From Apostichopus japonicus (taxonomy: Eukaryota > Echinodermata > Holothuroidea > Aspidochirotida > Stichopodidae): 64,000 bases of DNA. The DNA lies in assembly GCF_037975245.1 (NCBI RefSeq), contig NC_092572.1:9225001-9289000 (forward strand), written 5' to 3'. A program made the translations under genes and the position numbers. Below the pieces are notes generated by a model, which saw nothing but the letters and a program-made list of their open reading frames with translations, was not told where the DNA came from and made no database searches. Below, one piece after another: positions 52,455-63,950 of this stretch. Within the stretch, counting starts at the first letter, position 1. Every line of letters starts with the position of its first letter.

Positions 52455-53507
52455 CAAAACTGTTATCTATCGTGTATAAGGTAGAGTGAACTGTTTGGCC
52501 ATTGTGTTTTATGAGAGAGAGATTTTAGAAATCACCGATTAGTACACAATAATATCACATTTTAAAGAAAAAAATGTCTGAGGATATGTTTTTTGAATAA
52601 TAAATATTTCATTGGTTATTGTCGTGAACTTCATAACAGGATATAGATTTATGGACATGCAAATAGCAAAAATAAAATATTGCACAGAATATTAGCCATG
52701 TTAAAGGTTATCTGCGTAGGCCTACATACCGCCCATTAGCCCCCATTGCAATGTTTACTCTCACTTCGTCACACCCCAGTGCACTCACAGAATCCAAACA
52801 CGTGTGTCTGTATCTGACAACATAACCAGCATCCTTCCTTAAGAAAGCTCCCACTAGGCGGGAACAAGACGTATGTTCTCAGCCTGTGACACTGAGATAA
52901 ATAAATAGCCTATATAAACAACATAATCTGTAAATTAAGAAAAACCTTCACATATTAATCACCTTAGGCGGTAATCTGGTAATGTAATGATGAATTTATG
53001 CATCACTGATTAGAGTACTTGCATTGTATAGCAGTAGTTCCGTAACTTCAAACACTCAACGATTTTATCACACTGTCAGTAGGGTTGTCTGAATGTAGGC
53101 CTATACTTTTGAACACTCCCATGTAAAACGTATACTAAAAGTAAAAACGTCAGCATTTGATCTAACCTGGCTATTTAATTACAGCCTAACATAGAAGTTT
53201 CTGTTTGATATTGGTGTGTGGTTGTAGATATTTAATAGACGTTCATTTTGAGAAAATTAATTGTCAGAACATTATCCAAGAAGGCCAAATTTCAACTTCC
53301 ACAAATTGGTAACTTATCGTACATATAAAACCATTTTCTAAACAACCCATTCCACTCCGCACCCTTCTCCTTCTCATATGCCAGAAGGAATTGGACCCAT
53401 AAAATAAGCATCACCCCCTCCCCCTCACCCCACCATTGTGATAGAAAAGTTTGCGATGAATAGACAAATCTCCCAAACATCGCCGTACACCCCCCTCCCC
53501 CCCCCAA

Positions 53508-53510
<3 letters not shown>
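52455..53510. other. No gene recognised
   Basis: Unique sequence with C-rich tracts near 53411-53431 and 53489-53506. Confidence 0.6.

Positions 53511-53577
<67 letters not shown>
53511..53577. repeat. (AT)n microsatellite
   Basis: Uninterrupted TA run. Confidence 0.9.
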
Positions 53578-53580
<3 letters not shown>

Positions 53581-54274
53581 AAATTTTGGACATGCCTCGT
53601 TCTTCTTTTGTAACTGCTTTAGGGACGAAATCTGCGCATGTGCGTATTTGCACTACTTCATAATGAAGCTTCTTGAAAAAACAAAGCCAACTTATTAGGT
53701 ATCAGTACATCATCCCGCAGTGCAAATAGTCTTACTCTTAGACATTACGAAATCAGATCTATCGATTTTTTCCATAATTAGATCTTTAACGCAATGTCAT
53801 CGATCTAATGCACGTCTTACACTGTATGTATATCTCGTACATTATATCAGTGATTTGTTCTATATATTTTCCTGCTTTTCTATGTACTTTTCTCTGTGTA
53901 ATTCTGTTTTTATTCTCTGTAGTACTAAGTTACTTGAATTATGGACTATTAAACACTGCACACAGTGCTCAATCCTCGTCCCTAGACGGTAATAGTGTCC
54001 TTGTAATCCTTCAGTTGCTTTCCAAACCTCTTGTTGACCAGTCATGTTGAACTAACAAACTAAACTGCAGGTATATGTACTTCACTATATCACCAAGTTA
54101 GATACTTAGGCAAACCTTTTAATGGGAAATGATAATCAAATAAAAGAAAAGTGCTGGTAATGTTTCTGTAGTTTATTCCAGAAGGCGAGATATTCAGCTG
54201 TACAATGATTTAAATCTCTGAAATGCTCCTTTAAGGCTACATGGATGATGATGATGATAATGATGATGTTGGCT
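53578..54274. other. No gene recognised
   Basis: Unique sequence. The ORFs at 53720-54050 lack recognised motifs. A (GAT)n stretch lies at 54244-54268. Confidence 0.55.
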
Positions 54275-54280
54275 CATCAG

Positions 54281-54484
54281 TATGGAACGCGAAATGGGAA
54301 AACTTATTTAGTTGTCTAAACTAAGTTTGTTGTCGTCTTAACTAAAGATGTTGCTGCTGTTTTACCATGCTGTTGCTCAAACTCACGTTGATGTCTACAA
54401 TTCCGTTGTCTAAACTTTACGTCGTTGTCTAAACTTACGTTAAAACTTAGCAACGAAATAAGTTTACCCTTTTCGCGTTCCATA
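54281..54484. mobile_element. MITE with 34 bp terminal inverted repeats and 6 bp target duplication
   Basis: The left end TATGGAACGCGAAA...AAACTTATTT and the inverted right end match over 34 bp with three mismatches. The element is 204 bp and flanked by CATCAG on both sides (54275-54280 and 54485-54490). It has no coding capacity. The interior repeats GTTGTCTAAACT. The family is unknown to me. The terminus also occurs at 38688 inside a hAT-type element. Confidence 0.85.
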
Positions 54485-54721
54485 CATCAGTGCAGGTCTG
54501 AATGTTAAATGTTCATCCATTGTTTTATAAATTCTAATTACTAAACCAAAACATGTTCTTTTAATTTCATATGAACAACATGAGCATCATTGGATTACCT
54601 TCAACACCATTTGTCTTTGCCAAATGTAACATACATTTGCAAACACGTCAATTTGGGACCATCATAGATGCTTACATTTTCTTATTGAGTTTCGTATTGC
54701 GCTTGAGGAACTGACGTAATA

Positions 54722-54920
54722 TAGTGCACTTGTTTTGTATTCCTACTGAGGACTTGAACAAAAGAAATTCCGTGTCCCCAGACGTCATTTAAAAAAAAAA
54801 TCACTAGGTCCTCAGAAGAATTCTATTGTAAAGGGGGGGGGGGTGGGGGTTGAACAATTGAAATATGTATGAGGGTCCTCAATCTGAAAGTGAAACACAC
54901 ATGTGTATGTGTTACACAAT
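54722..54920 (+). repeat. Dispersed repeat R2, copy 2
   Basis: Same order of blocks as 48546-48760 (TTGTTTTGTATTC, GAGGACTTGAACAAAAGAA, GAAGAATTCTATTGTA, GGGTCCTCAATCTGAAA), with an expanded G-run at 54832-54848. Confidence 0.8.
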
Positions 54921-55472
54921 CTCTTTTTTTCACGAGCCTCAGTTGTTTATAGGATCATTTCTCAAAATATAATATACACGTTACAACAGGCAACAGACGC
55001 GTCCCGCATTGCAAATGTATTGGCATTGTATTTAGTATTGTAGTTTGTATACTATTACATAAGATCCACTTCATCAATGAAGAAGAGAAAAATCCAGATC
55101 AGACTATAATGGATTCAATATACCCGTACAAATTATCGTGTGTTACGTATGCGTTTACACGTTATGTCATACATTCATATGCTCATTGTGACTCTTATTT
55201 AGACTAAAACTGTAAAAAAAAAAAACACTCTTTGGAAAAAACGCAGGATTCATAATTAGACAGAGGTTTTGATCAGAGGGCATATATAGGGCAATTCGCA
55301 GGGGCTCAAACACTGGAGAAGGGGAAAGGTAAGTGGGACACCAAATATAATGTTCAAAGCAAGTGATTATCACCCGGCCAATGCGGCATATTTGAACACA
55401 ATTGAGCACTGACTTGACTCCTGCCTATTGTCATCGCAAACCTGTTTCTTGATCCCTGATTGTGTAAGTCTT

Positions 55473-55479
<7 letters not shown>
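54921..55479. other. No gene recognised
   Basis: Unique AT-rich sequence. Confidence 0.6.
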
Positions 55480-55523
<44 letters not shown>

Positions 55524-55551
55524 ATATATCTATATATATATATATATATAT
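55480..55551. repeat. (AT)n microsatellite
   Basis: TA run with TCTATATATC interruptions. Confidence 0.9.
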
Positions 55552-55589
55552 CCCGCGTGGGAGATATCATAGTATTCTTTCTTTTTTTT

Positions 55590-55882
55590 TGAAGACTCGA
55601 GCAAAGTCTAAACATAACATCGCAGAGCCACTACAGTATTCATGTTCTTGAAAAATTGAGCAAGTCTAAGAATGATTTTCACAGAGCCAGTGCAATATTA
55701 ATGTTCTTGAGGACTTGATAAAGTCTAAAAAAAGACAGCATAGAATAGAGCCCGTAGAAGATTCATGTGCCTGATGACTTGAGTAAGTCTACAAATGACA
55801 TCACAGAGCCAGTACAGTATTTATGTTCTTGACGACTTGAGCAAGTCTAGAATGACATCATAGAGCCACTATACTGTTATTG
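55590..55882. repeat. ~65 bp minisatellite E
   Basis: About 4.5 diverged copies of GACTTGAGCAAGTCTA, ATGACATCACAGAGCCA, GTACAGTATTTATGTTCTTG. GACTTGAGCAAGTC is itself palindromic. Confidence 0.85.
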
Positions 55883-57859
55883 CATTTAGCTTTTCATGTA
55901 TTCATATATGTGTTTTCATGTACTCTTTGCTCCTTACGTTCTATTCATTGGTAAGAGATGGAGACAAATACTACAAAAACTGATTTTTTTTAATAAACTC
56001 AGTCAATCAGTTGGGCCACATCGTATAGCAGAAAAGGTCCCAAAATACCCTCAAGTTTTGCAAGGACGTATATATCACTATGTCGCAATTATAAGAGAGC
56101 TAAATTAGATTTCATTATAAATCAAGAAAAATATTGTGCACCAAAACACAAAATTTAATTGTTTTGAAAGTTCTCCTGGTTTGTTAGGTTTACAATATAT
56201 CGCCCCTGTATTTTGTTATTCTCATTCCTGTGTTTTGTCAGTGCCGTATACATTATTGCTATACCATTAAAAGTTGCAACGCTTTGCCGTGAGATTGTAA
56301 ACAACAAAAATGAGATTAAAAATTAACAGATATCATGTAAACAATCAGAAGTTCCAGTATTACCGTATAAGTCACAAGTTTCCGAGCTTTATTTGGAAGG
56401 AAATTATTACATTTTTGAGTTGAACAATTTTGGTAGAAATAAGTGAAAAGTGAAATGTAAACACGGTTGATTTTTTTTTTTTTTTTTTGGTGTATGTGTG
56501 TGTTATCTTTACACACTTTTCTACTCCGTCTGTCTTTCGACATAGTTTTGTTTGCGACATTCGGATATTTCTTTTTTTTTACCATTATTATTACTCTTAA
56601 TGACTTAATTACTCATAATTCATTGATTTTATAGTCCACAAGATCGGTGTTATCTTTTGACATGTTTTTGTTGGTGAATTGCATTATGGGGCGTTTATAA
56701 TTCTTAAGATGGTGAAGTCAGGTGCGGTTTTTAACCGTTTCAGTGATGAGTAAAAAAAAATTCAGAAACTTACTGATTTTACCAACAAAAGCAGGTTTCA
56801 AAATGACCAATGACAACGCCGCCTTGCAGTTAGGTTTTTGATCTACCCTCTAGTATACACATCTTAACATTTTCTCCTGGCTTACACGCAGAAATGACCT
56901 AACATTGACGAGGACAAAAGACTGGAAAATTCACAAATATCAAGGCAATCAAGCATATTTGTATTATTAACATTTTCTTATCTATAGTCTGAATTGTCCA
57001 GAGGCAGACATGATGACAAAATATATTTATATATTTTTTTCCATTAATGTCTCTTTGAGTTCACCGTGATTTTGTTTCACATTGGTGGAAGAAACTTTTG
57101 CGTAGTCTGTGACGTCAGCCATTCTATTCATGGAAACATAATGTGAAACCGTCATTAATGTAATGACATAATTACACAACTTAGCCTATGTAATCAGTTA
57201 GAAAAGAACAACAAATTGGCGACATCCCCGCTATAAAGTACATACCGAGGTGACAATAGTATGAGGCATATGTCGTGGTAGTGTACAATACATACCAATG
57301 ACGTGGAACGGTCACGTGGTAACATTTGAAAATAAATGTGAAAATAAAATATAAAATAAGTGATTTTATTCAATTTATTCAAAAATGCCGTGAATACGAT
57401 CACGTGGACAAATACCTTCTGTAGGTACATACAGGAGTGACAATGTTGAAATAATGTGTTGAGTAAAAGACAATTGTTTTTAATTTATGCAAATTACGTG
57501 AACGAAATCACGTGAGGCTGGGTCTACGACTCAACTCCGTTTCACAAACGATTCGATGAAAATTTTATAATTGTGCGGCAGGATGGGAAGATCATAACGT
57601 TCACAGTGAGTATAAGTATGGGCACAACTTAACATAACATAGCAAGTACAGGGATGCTGACATGTTATGTCGTCCAAGGGAGACACTTCTGGAAAATCTA
57701 GGTTGCTTTTCTGTATTTTGTGATAATAGTAGAAATTAAGTTCAAACTTGAGGGCATTGTTCCAACTATATTTGAAAGTAGTAACATTTCATTACAAAAT
57801 TTAAATACAAAAGTTAACTCCATGTTTTATTCCTGTTTTTTGTTTTTGGTCTCTTTCAG
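55883..57859. other. Upstream flank of TRPC-like exon 2; no gene recognised
   Basis: AT-rich sequence, probably intronic. Three CACGTG E-boxes lie at 57313-57318, 57401-57406 and 57509-57514 in two weakly similar ~150 bp segments. A poly-T run is at 56469-56488. Confidence 0.5.
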
Positions 57860-58039
57860 ATGAGATGGAAATAGCGACATTACCGGTACAGGAACAGATG
57901 TTCCACTATGTATCGAATGGTAACATCACCAAACTCACATTTCTTCTCGAACAGAGGGATGAAACTGGTCTGGACATCGATCTCCAAAACTCAGATGGAC
58001 TGACCCCTCTCGGAATTGCCATCAGAGAGGGTTTCCTAA
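57860..58039 (+). CDS. TRPC-like channel, internal exon encoding first ankyrin repeat(s)
   Basis: This is a coding exon of a TRPC-family (canonical transient receptor potential) cation channel. In that family the cytosolic N-terminus carries ankyrin repeats used in tetramer assembly. The exon follows a good acceptor (pyrimidine tract ending CTCTTTCAG at 57859), opens with the last two bases of a split codon and ends at 58039 before a strong GTAAGA donor. It is 180 bp and phase 1 at both ends. It encodes about 59 residues: an acidic start (DEMEIATLP), an ankyrin helix pair around FHYVSNGNITKLTFLLEQ, then a second ankyrin start, NSDGLTPLGIAIREGFL. Spliced to 58996 it continues without a frame break into the TRPC hallmark. 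The ATG at 57865 has a purine at -3 and G at +4, so a shorter product could start here, but the acceptor and two phase-matched upstream exons favour an internal exon. Family assignment is from motif recall, not a search. Confidence 0.8.
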
Positions 58040-58995
58040 GTAAGAATCTAGACTTCCATTCAACAACAAGAAAAGTAATACGTATGACGCAGATATAACC
58101 TTTCCTTCAATTCCTCACCCACAGTACTCCCTCCTTCGCCTACCATCCCACCCCCACCCCTCCCCCACCCCTTCCCCACCTTCACTTTGCGCGTTTACAC
58201 AGCGATCTCGTCCAATCTCGTTCGCAGCAAAACTATGGTTTGCTAACTTTTATCAATTTAGCGAGTATAACCGTTCCAACTTCAAGGAAAGCGCAGACTT
58301 GTTTGATAAAGATATGAAAATGGAGTCTTTTCAAGGGGGGTGGAGGGAGAGGTCGAGGAGGAGAGGAAAGGAGTTCAAATTACCCAGACATACGTCATGT
58401 TGCTATCTGGCGATTGATTTCTTTCGCTTCATATGTTTTTATGTTCAATTTATAATATTTCATATCTAGAAGTGTATTGGAGAGGAAATATTTCATTCCC
58501 AAAGCACTCTCTCTCTTTGGTATTTCATGTTGAACATTTTTCAAGTTTATAAAAGAGAAGCATTAAATAACAAACTCTGATAAAAAAAAATCTAATTATT
58601 AATCTTGAAGATTTTAAAATTAGATAGTAGTATAGACAACACTGACATTGTAAAACACAAATGAAAGAAAATCAAGAATTTCAATGATATATTTTAATCA
58701 AACATTAGAAAAAGAGCAACGTGGGCCTTCTATTGATTGTGACTGTCTCCTCAGCAAAGTATATGCTTTATATGGTGTGAGAAGGTGGGGAAGGGAGTGG
58801 GGGAGATGGGGGGTGGTCACCACCAACTAAGGGCTGAATAACTCAAATGAGAGGGAAGAAACCTGAGGTCATTTGCTCGAATCCTGTTCTAGCTTAACAT
58901 TACTTTGCTTTATCAAATAAAAACTTCTTAGTTTGTGATTGACAACATTTTCTTTAACATTCTTGAATCTTCCCTTTGCCAACAACTTTCATTAG
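58040..58995 (+). other. Intron of the TRPC-like gene
   Basis: GTAAGA at the 5' end and ATTAG at the 3' end bound a 956 bp intron, phase 1. It contains C-rich and G-rich runs (58130-58180, 58335-58375, 58780-58820) and no open frame of interest. Confidence 0.7.
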
Positions 58996-59111
58996 TTGTA
59001 GTCTACAGGTTACTGGATCATGATGCGCGCATCGGAGACGCTTTATTACGAGCTGTCGACAGCGATTTTCAACAAGCAGTAACAGTTCTCCTCGAGTATG
59101 CCCTTGAACAG
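58996..59111 (+). CDS. TRPC-like channel, exon with ARIGDALL ankyrin motif
   Basis: This coding exon continues the ankyrin domain of the TRPC-like channel. The acceptor is ACTTTCATTAG ending at 58995 and the donor CAG|GTAACC starts at 59112. It is 116 bp, entering in phase 1 and leaving in phase 0. The 38 full codons read VVYRLLDHD, then ARIGDALLRAV, then DSDFQQAVTVLLEYALEQ. The middle block closely matches the ankyrin segment of TRPC channels, where ARIGDALLLAI-like sequences follow a LLL helix and precede a VE-ILL helix. A second AG at 59008 (CTACAG) would break the phase from the previous exon, so the earlier acceptor is chosen. The intron from 58040 to 58995 is 956 bp. The next expected TRPC segment, the last ankyrin repeat and linker, was not found before 64000, so the gene runs out of the window. 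Confidence 0.82.
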
Positions 59112-59589
59112 GTAACCGATATATCATGTTCCCCTCAATGATTGCTGCCAATTACAGCTGAATTTATCGCTTATGTCAATAATATTCTCTTTTTTGTTTC
59201 AAAAAGAAAAAGAAAATAGCTCTCCCCTTGCCTCAATAAAGCCTGTCTTGTAAAGACCAAAACAGGCCGCTCTTCCGCATTCGATTAAGTGCATGAGATG
59301 ACGTTATCCGAGATTTTTTTTTTATAGGTTTAGAAAACAACTGGTAGCAAACAGTGCAGACTTATACTAGTCCTTTCTTGTGTTTGTAATATATAGCCTA
59401 GTTGTTGTGACTGTGCGCTTGTGCGCTTGTGTATTTATATTTAACTAAAACATTTACCTCACATGTATATAAATATATATGTATATATTATTAGAGAAAA
59501 CCAGAGAAATAAGATATGACTCATAATTGACAAATAAGGAGTACGTTTTAGAAAATATATTGGAATTTTCGTCTGCAATACTTGGCAGT

Positions 59590-59650
<61 letters not shown>

Positions 59651-60380
59651 CTCCCTCCTATGACTAAGAAGATTACGATGACGTCATCGCACAACGTCCT
59701 TCATATTGACTTTACCAGGGAAAACAAGAAAGGTTCTTAATATATTCGTTCATGGTGGCTAGTCTTCCATTTTGTTTTGCCGAACTATATGAGAGTGTCG
59801 TACTGACAAAACAGATGTTGTTTGTATTAAGTCAGCTCCCCTATCTAAACATAATGGTCATTTTTTTTCAACCACAGCCAATGATTTACTCTGTTGGTTA
59901 ATTTGTAAGACGCAATTGTAGGTTAAATGATGAGTTTGGAATCCAACCATTTCCGAGTTGATATTTGTCACAGTAGAACAGTACAAAAAGAGGCAAAGGG
60001 TATAAATGTCTATGGCCGTGTTAGTTACTTATGACATTATTTCTTTTAGAAATGTCTATGATGACGTCACTTCCTCTGCCCAATGTTAAGTGATTATTTT
60101 TTCAACAATTAAAATAATAGACTGTGTTTCTTATTTATCTTATTTCGTCTGTTATTTGTCTTCCAGAGGTAAATTGTTTCTAATCTAGGAAGGATGAAAA
60201 TGGTAAATATTGAATGGTATTCGAAATATTACATATCACGCTTGTTTGATGAAAGTTTTAATAAAACAAGGGCTCGACCGGAAAGTGTTATAAAATTGAG
60301 TCTTTATATGGTTATATGTGGAATTACAACGAGTATCCCAGCAACAATGCGCGAAAATATTAAACAAAGTTATTCAACCC
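59112..60380. other. Presumed intron after TRPC-like exon 3
   Basis: No further TRPC-like exon is visible. (AT)n at 59593-59649. Confidence 0.5.
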
Positions 60381-60433
60381 AGGCATATATATATAGGCCT
60401 ATATATATATATATAGGCCTATATATGCCTATC
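60381..60433. repeat. Palindromic AT/GGCC repeat
   Basis: GCATATATATATAGGCCTATA continues through a second AGGCCT to TATATGCCTA. Most of the tract is self-complementary. Confidence 0.75.
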
Positions 60434-62720
60434 TATATGTAGCATTAATTATAAGCTCATTTTGAAATCATTCAAAATCAGTAATGACATTTAGGCACTC
60501 GATCGTATAGTCTCTTTAAGGTCACATTCGGATGTGGTTAACCATCATTCAACTTATTCTCGGAATAATTAATAAATAAAAATTTTTAAATGTGAATTAT
60601 AAAGAGACCGCCGATAAACGAGACGAACCATATTAAATGAAGGCAAAAGTTAAATCATCTTGGCAAACCTGTACTGATAAAAACATCTGTTAATAATACA
60701 GCGGTTTACCTCCCCTCCCATCCTTACTTTGTGGAGTTCCCCCTTTTTCTTTGTATTCTCTGCATATATTCTTCATTCTTTGTGGTTATAGCGGAGGCGG
60801 CGAGGAAGGGAAGGGTGGTGGACATTATGCCTTAATCTATTTGGTATCTAATCAGCATTAGGTATCTGTAATTTCAATTAAGGGTATAGTAAAATGAAGA
60901 GATAAATAAGTTGATAATTGTTAGTACAACGAACTCTTTTGCAAAGTACACACTGTCAAAATGCGCCGCGGACAAGATAATTCTGTTTAAAGTAAGACAT
61001 GAGATGAGGTTATAGTCGCCACCAAGAAAAAATAAAAACAATAAGATGAAAGAAAAATGAAAACAAACCAAAGACGATCTAATCGATTTAATAGGACTTC
61101 AAGCGATCTGGCTGTATCGACCAAAAAATTAATTACAGAAAGGTTAAGTTAGCAAGATATAACTTTTAACTTCACATGTTTTGTTATAGTGTAGGCCGGG
61201 AACGTGACCATCATATTTGAACTTGGGGTCGGGGGTCGGGGGTCGGTGGGTCGGGGGTCGGGCGCTGTAATGTATTGTCGTCCATGGAATGAGTCTAAGG
61301 ATAGGGATGGCTCCTCATCTTTGAGAGGTTTGGTAAAATGGAAGTTTCTTATAGAATGATGCAAAGTGGTGCTATATTTTGCAACTTCTAAAACAATAAT
61401 GTATCAAATTTCGGCTGTTTACTTCCTAGCGTATATACATGTTACTAATTGTTTTGCTAGTGGGGGACTGAACCCCCCCCCCCCACCCCCATTGTATTCT
61501 TGGGGGCGTGGATCGCCTTTGGTGTAAGCCTATCGCAGGTAAAATACGATTCTCAGAACCAAAAAAAAAGCCCGGCTGTGTAGAAACTAGCTTAAAGGAA
61601 AGCCTAGGGTACGGAAAAATGATATTATCACCATCTTACTAATTTTCCCCTTTTCGTCTTTTTCCTTCACTTTTCTCTGTGTTTGCGTCGGTAATATTGA
61701 GGGAGGCGGGGAGGACAGAATCCATGGAAGGACGAATTTAAATTCCTTTATCTATGTGACGGCATATGGCGTTCTGCCAATTCAATTACTGGTCATAGTT
61801 ATTAAGAGATAAATGAGTGTGTATACATTTAAATACAACGAACTCTGTGAAAAGGATCGATATAGTTCATATACCATGATGTATACGAGTTCGCTTACAA
61901 CTTGGGTCGTTAAAAGTAAATTACACATATATATAGGACAGCCCGTGAGATTTACAACAACCTATACTAATGCGACCCACAACAGAACCTCAACATATAT
62001 AGCAATTAAGGGTAGACATGATTTGTGTAGAGCTTGAAGAGTTTTTATAGCTTCGACTTTTAATTGGATATTTGAACTTTTACAGATAGACCAAAATGTC
62101 TAACTGCCTGACCTTCTGTATATTGTCGAACGTATTTTTCTGTCATTGGGAGTCAGTACATTGTAAAGGGCAGCGACCTGTGGATTTGCTATACAATTTC
62201 ACTGCGGCCCGACTGATGAATCTCGTAACCCCCCCCCCCCCCCTCACCATGGTGGATTGTGTAGATTCAATAGTTTATATTGATTCCTGCAAACTCCAAG
62301 AAATATTTGGTCTCTACCTCATTGGTAAAATCCAGTGTCGTGTGCAAACCGAGAGGTGGGGTTGGAAGGATAGGAAGGGTGGAGGGGTTGCAGAGGTTGC
62401 ATTCAGTATGTGGATAATTTACATTAATGCGAAAAGAATTCGTTCACTCCTCCGGAAACAGGACGCGCTTCCATAAAGTATTACGATCCTAACTTTAAAT
62501 ATCAGTCGGGCAGGCGGCTGTGGGTAAGGGGGGGGGGGGGAGATTAATAATCTGTTTAAAAGATAATACGTTTCTCAAGTGTTACTAAACATACAAGTAT
62601 TCATTCAACCTTCCCAGCAGATATATAGAAGGGAGTTAGGCAACGTTACAAATAACCGCCATAGATTAATACACGGTGATTAATCTCGTTCAGAATAAAG
62701 GATATAAGAGGTTATAAGAG
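60434..62720. other. No gene recognised
   Basis: Presumed intron or 3' region. A G-rich run of GGGTCGGGGGTCGG type at 61226-61262 could form a G-quadruplex. C-runs at 61471-61484 and 62229-62243. The 126-codon ORF at 62096-62476 crosses a C homopolymer and has no recognised motif. Confidence 0.5.
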
Positions 62721-62906
62721 GTAATTACAACTGCCGTGGCAGTTAATGACAATACCAAATCAAGCCTAGCTTATAACATATTGTATGTTAGGCTACGGGC
62801 TTTACCGATATAGGTAATTACAACTGCCGTGGCAGTTAATGACAATACCAAATCAAGCCTAGGTTATAACATATTGTATGTTAGGCTACGGGCTTTACCG
62901 ATATAG
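62721..62906. repeat. Tandem duplication, 93 bp unit
   Basis: GTAATTACAACTGCCGTGGC through TTTACCGATATAG occurs twice (62721-62813 and 62814-62906), nearly identical (one C/G difference seen). Each unit contains the AACTGCC-GT-GGCAGTT hairpin. Confidence 0.93.
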
Positions 62907-63002
62907 GGTCTACTATGCTAACTGTAATAAGATCTAACGTATAGGCTGAAAAACACGTGCTGTTAGTTGTGTCTAGACAAATGAATGTGAGGCCAAACCC
63001 AC

Positions 63003-63359
63003 CAGGGGCGTAGCGAAGGGGTTTTTGTTGGGGGGATGTGGAGAATTTGATTTGCCGACGGATCTGGAAGTGGTGACTGAAATGGGGGAGGGTTCTAAGG
63101 GGAGGGGTTGTCCCCCTCCCCTTTGGAAAAATTTTAGTTTTGAAACGTCCTTAGATGCAATCTGGTGCATATTTTAAGTCAAATTTGGCACGGAAGAAGC
63201 TCTCGTTCTCCTTTTCTCTATTCAGCTTTCCTTCTTTCTTCCCCTTCCGCTCTCTTCACCTTTTCTCCTTTTGCCGACAGACCCAAAATTTGCCGACAGC
63301 GACCAAATTATTGGGAGGGGGGTGTGACACCCCCACACCCCCCGCTCGCTACGCCCCTG
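63003..63359. mobile_element. Non-autonomous hAT-type transposon with 8 bp target duplication
   Basis: The ends CAGGGGCGTAGCGA and TCGCTACGCCCCTG are perfect 14 bp terminal inverted repeats. The flanks AAACCCAC (62995-63002) and AAACCCAT (63360-63367) are an 8 bp duplication with one mismatch, the hAT signature. It is 357 bp with no transposase. It shares CCTTAGATGCAAT-TGGTGC with the element at 19939. The internal sequence repeats TTTGCCGACAG. Confidence 0.85.
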
Positions 63360-63367
63360 AAACCCAT

Positions 63368-63949
63368 GGTCCAATCGCAATCCAAGGGATAAGGAATAAA
63401 CTTTTATTGTAAAGAAGAGAAAGACGTCAGTTAAATTTCTCATCTTTCCTTCTCCTTCTCCTTCTTCATCTTCGTACATAATATTTATAAGACCTGCAAA
63501 AAGAATGTTAACACAGCAAATCAAGAGATCCTCACAGCATGCGAAGCCAATGCTATTTTTTGTATTTTTTTTTTTATAGATATTAAATTAATTCTTATAC
63601 CTTCTCATCTTATTTCAAATTTACTGTAATGATATATGATCATTGATTAATTTTCCATATAAATTTCGTGTTGATTAACATCGCCTATTTGGGCCTCTTT
63701 AATAGTAGGAAATGCGGGTAATTTATGTCGAAAACGGTAGAAAGGCAGACTTTCCTTCGTCATAAACCCATCATAGAGTGGATCTTTATTTACCATTGAT
63801 AAACACTCCAACTCTATAAATGCAATAAATTATTCTGCGCGATAATTTTGTACAAAAGCTGATGTACTTTATGCTTTCACAAATCGTTCGGTATACTGTT
63901 ACGATCTTTGTGCGAGATACTGTGTGAGATATTACATACACACACAAAC

Positions 63950-63950
<1 letters not shown>
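63368..63950. other. No gene recognised
   Basis: Unique AT-rich sequence. Confidence 0.6.

Larger units (their letters stand above)
37937..57859 (+). other. Inferred long first intron shared by both TRPC-like transcript forms
   Basis: If exons 1a and 1b both splice to 57860, this 19.9 kb interval is intronic for both forms, and 21455-37854 is additional intron for the 1a form. It holds only repeats and unique non-coding DNA listed separately. I saw no other exon in it. This is inference from splice phase. Confidence 0.45.

Noticed and set aside
59009-59111. Alternative acceptor CTACAG at 59003-59008 for exon 3
   Set aside because: It leaves one base before the TTA codon while the previous exon needs two, so the frame would break. 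ATTAG at 58995 fits.
62096-62476. 126-codon plus-strand ORF downstream of the TRPC-like exons
   Set aside because: It contains a poly-C derived proline run, shows no TRP linker or membrane motif, and is not flanked by convincing splice sites in phase 0.
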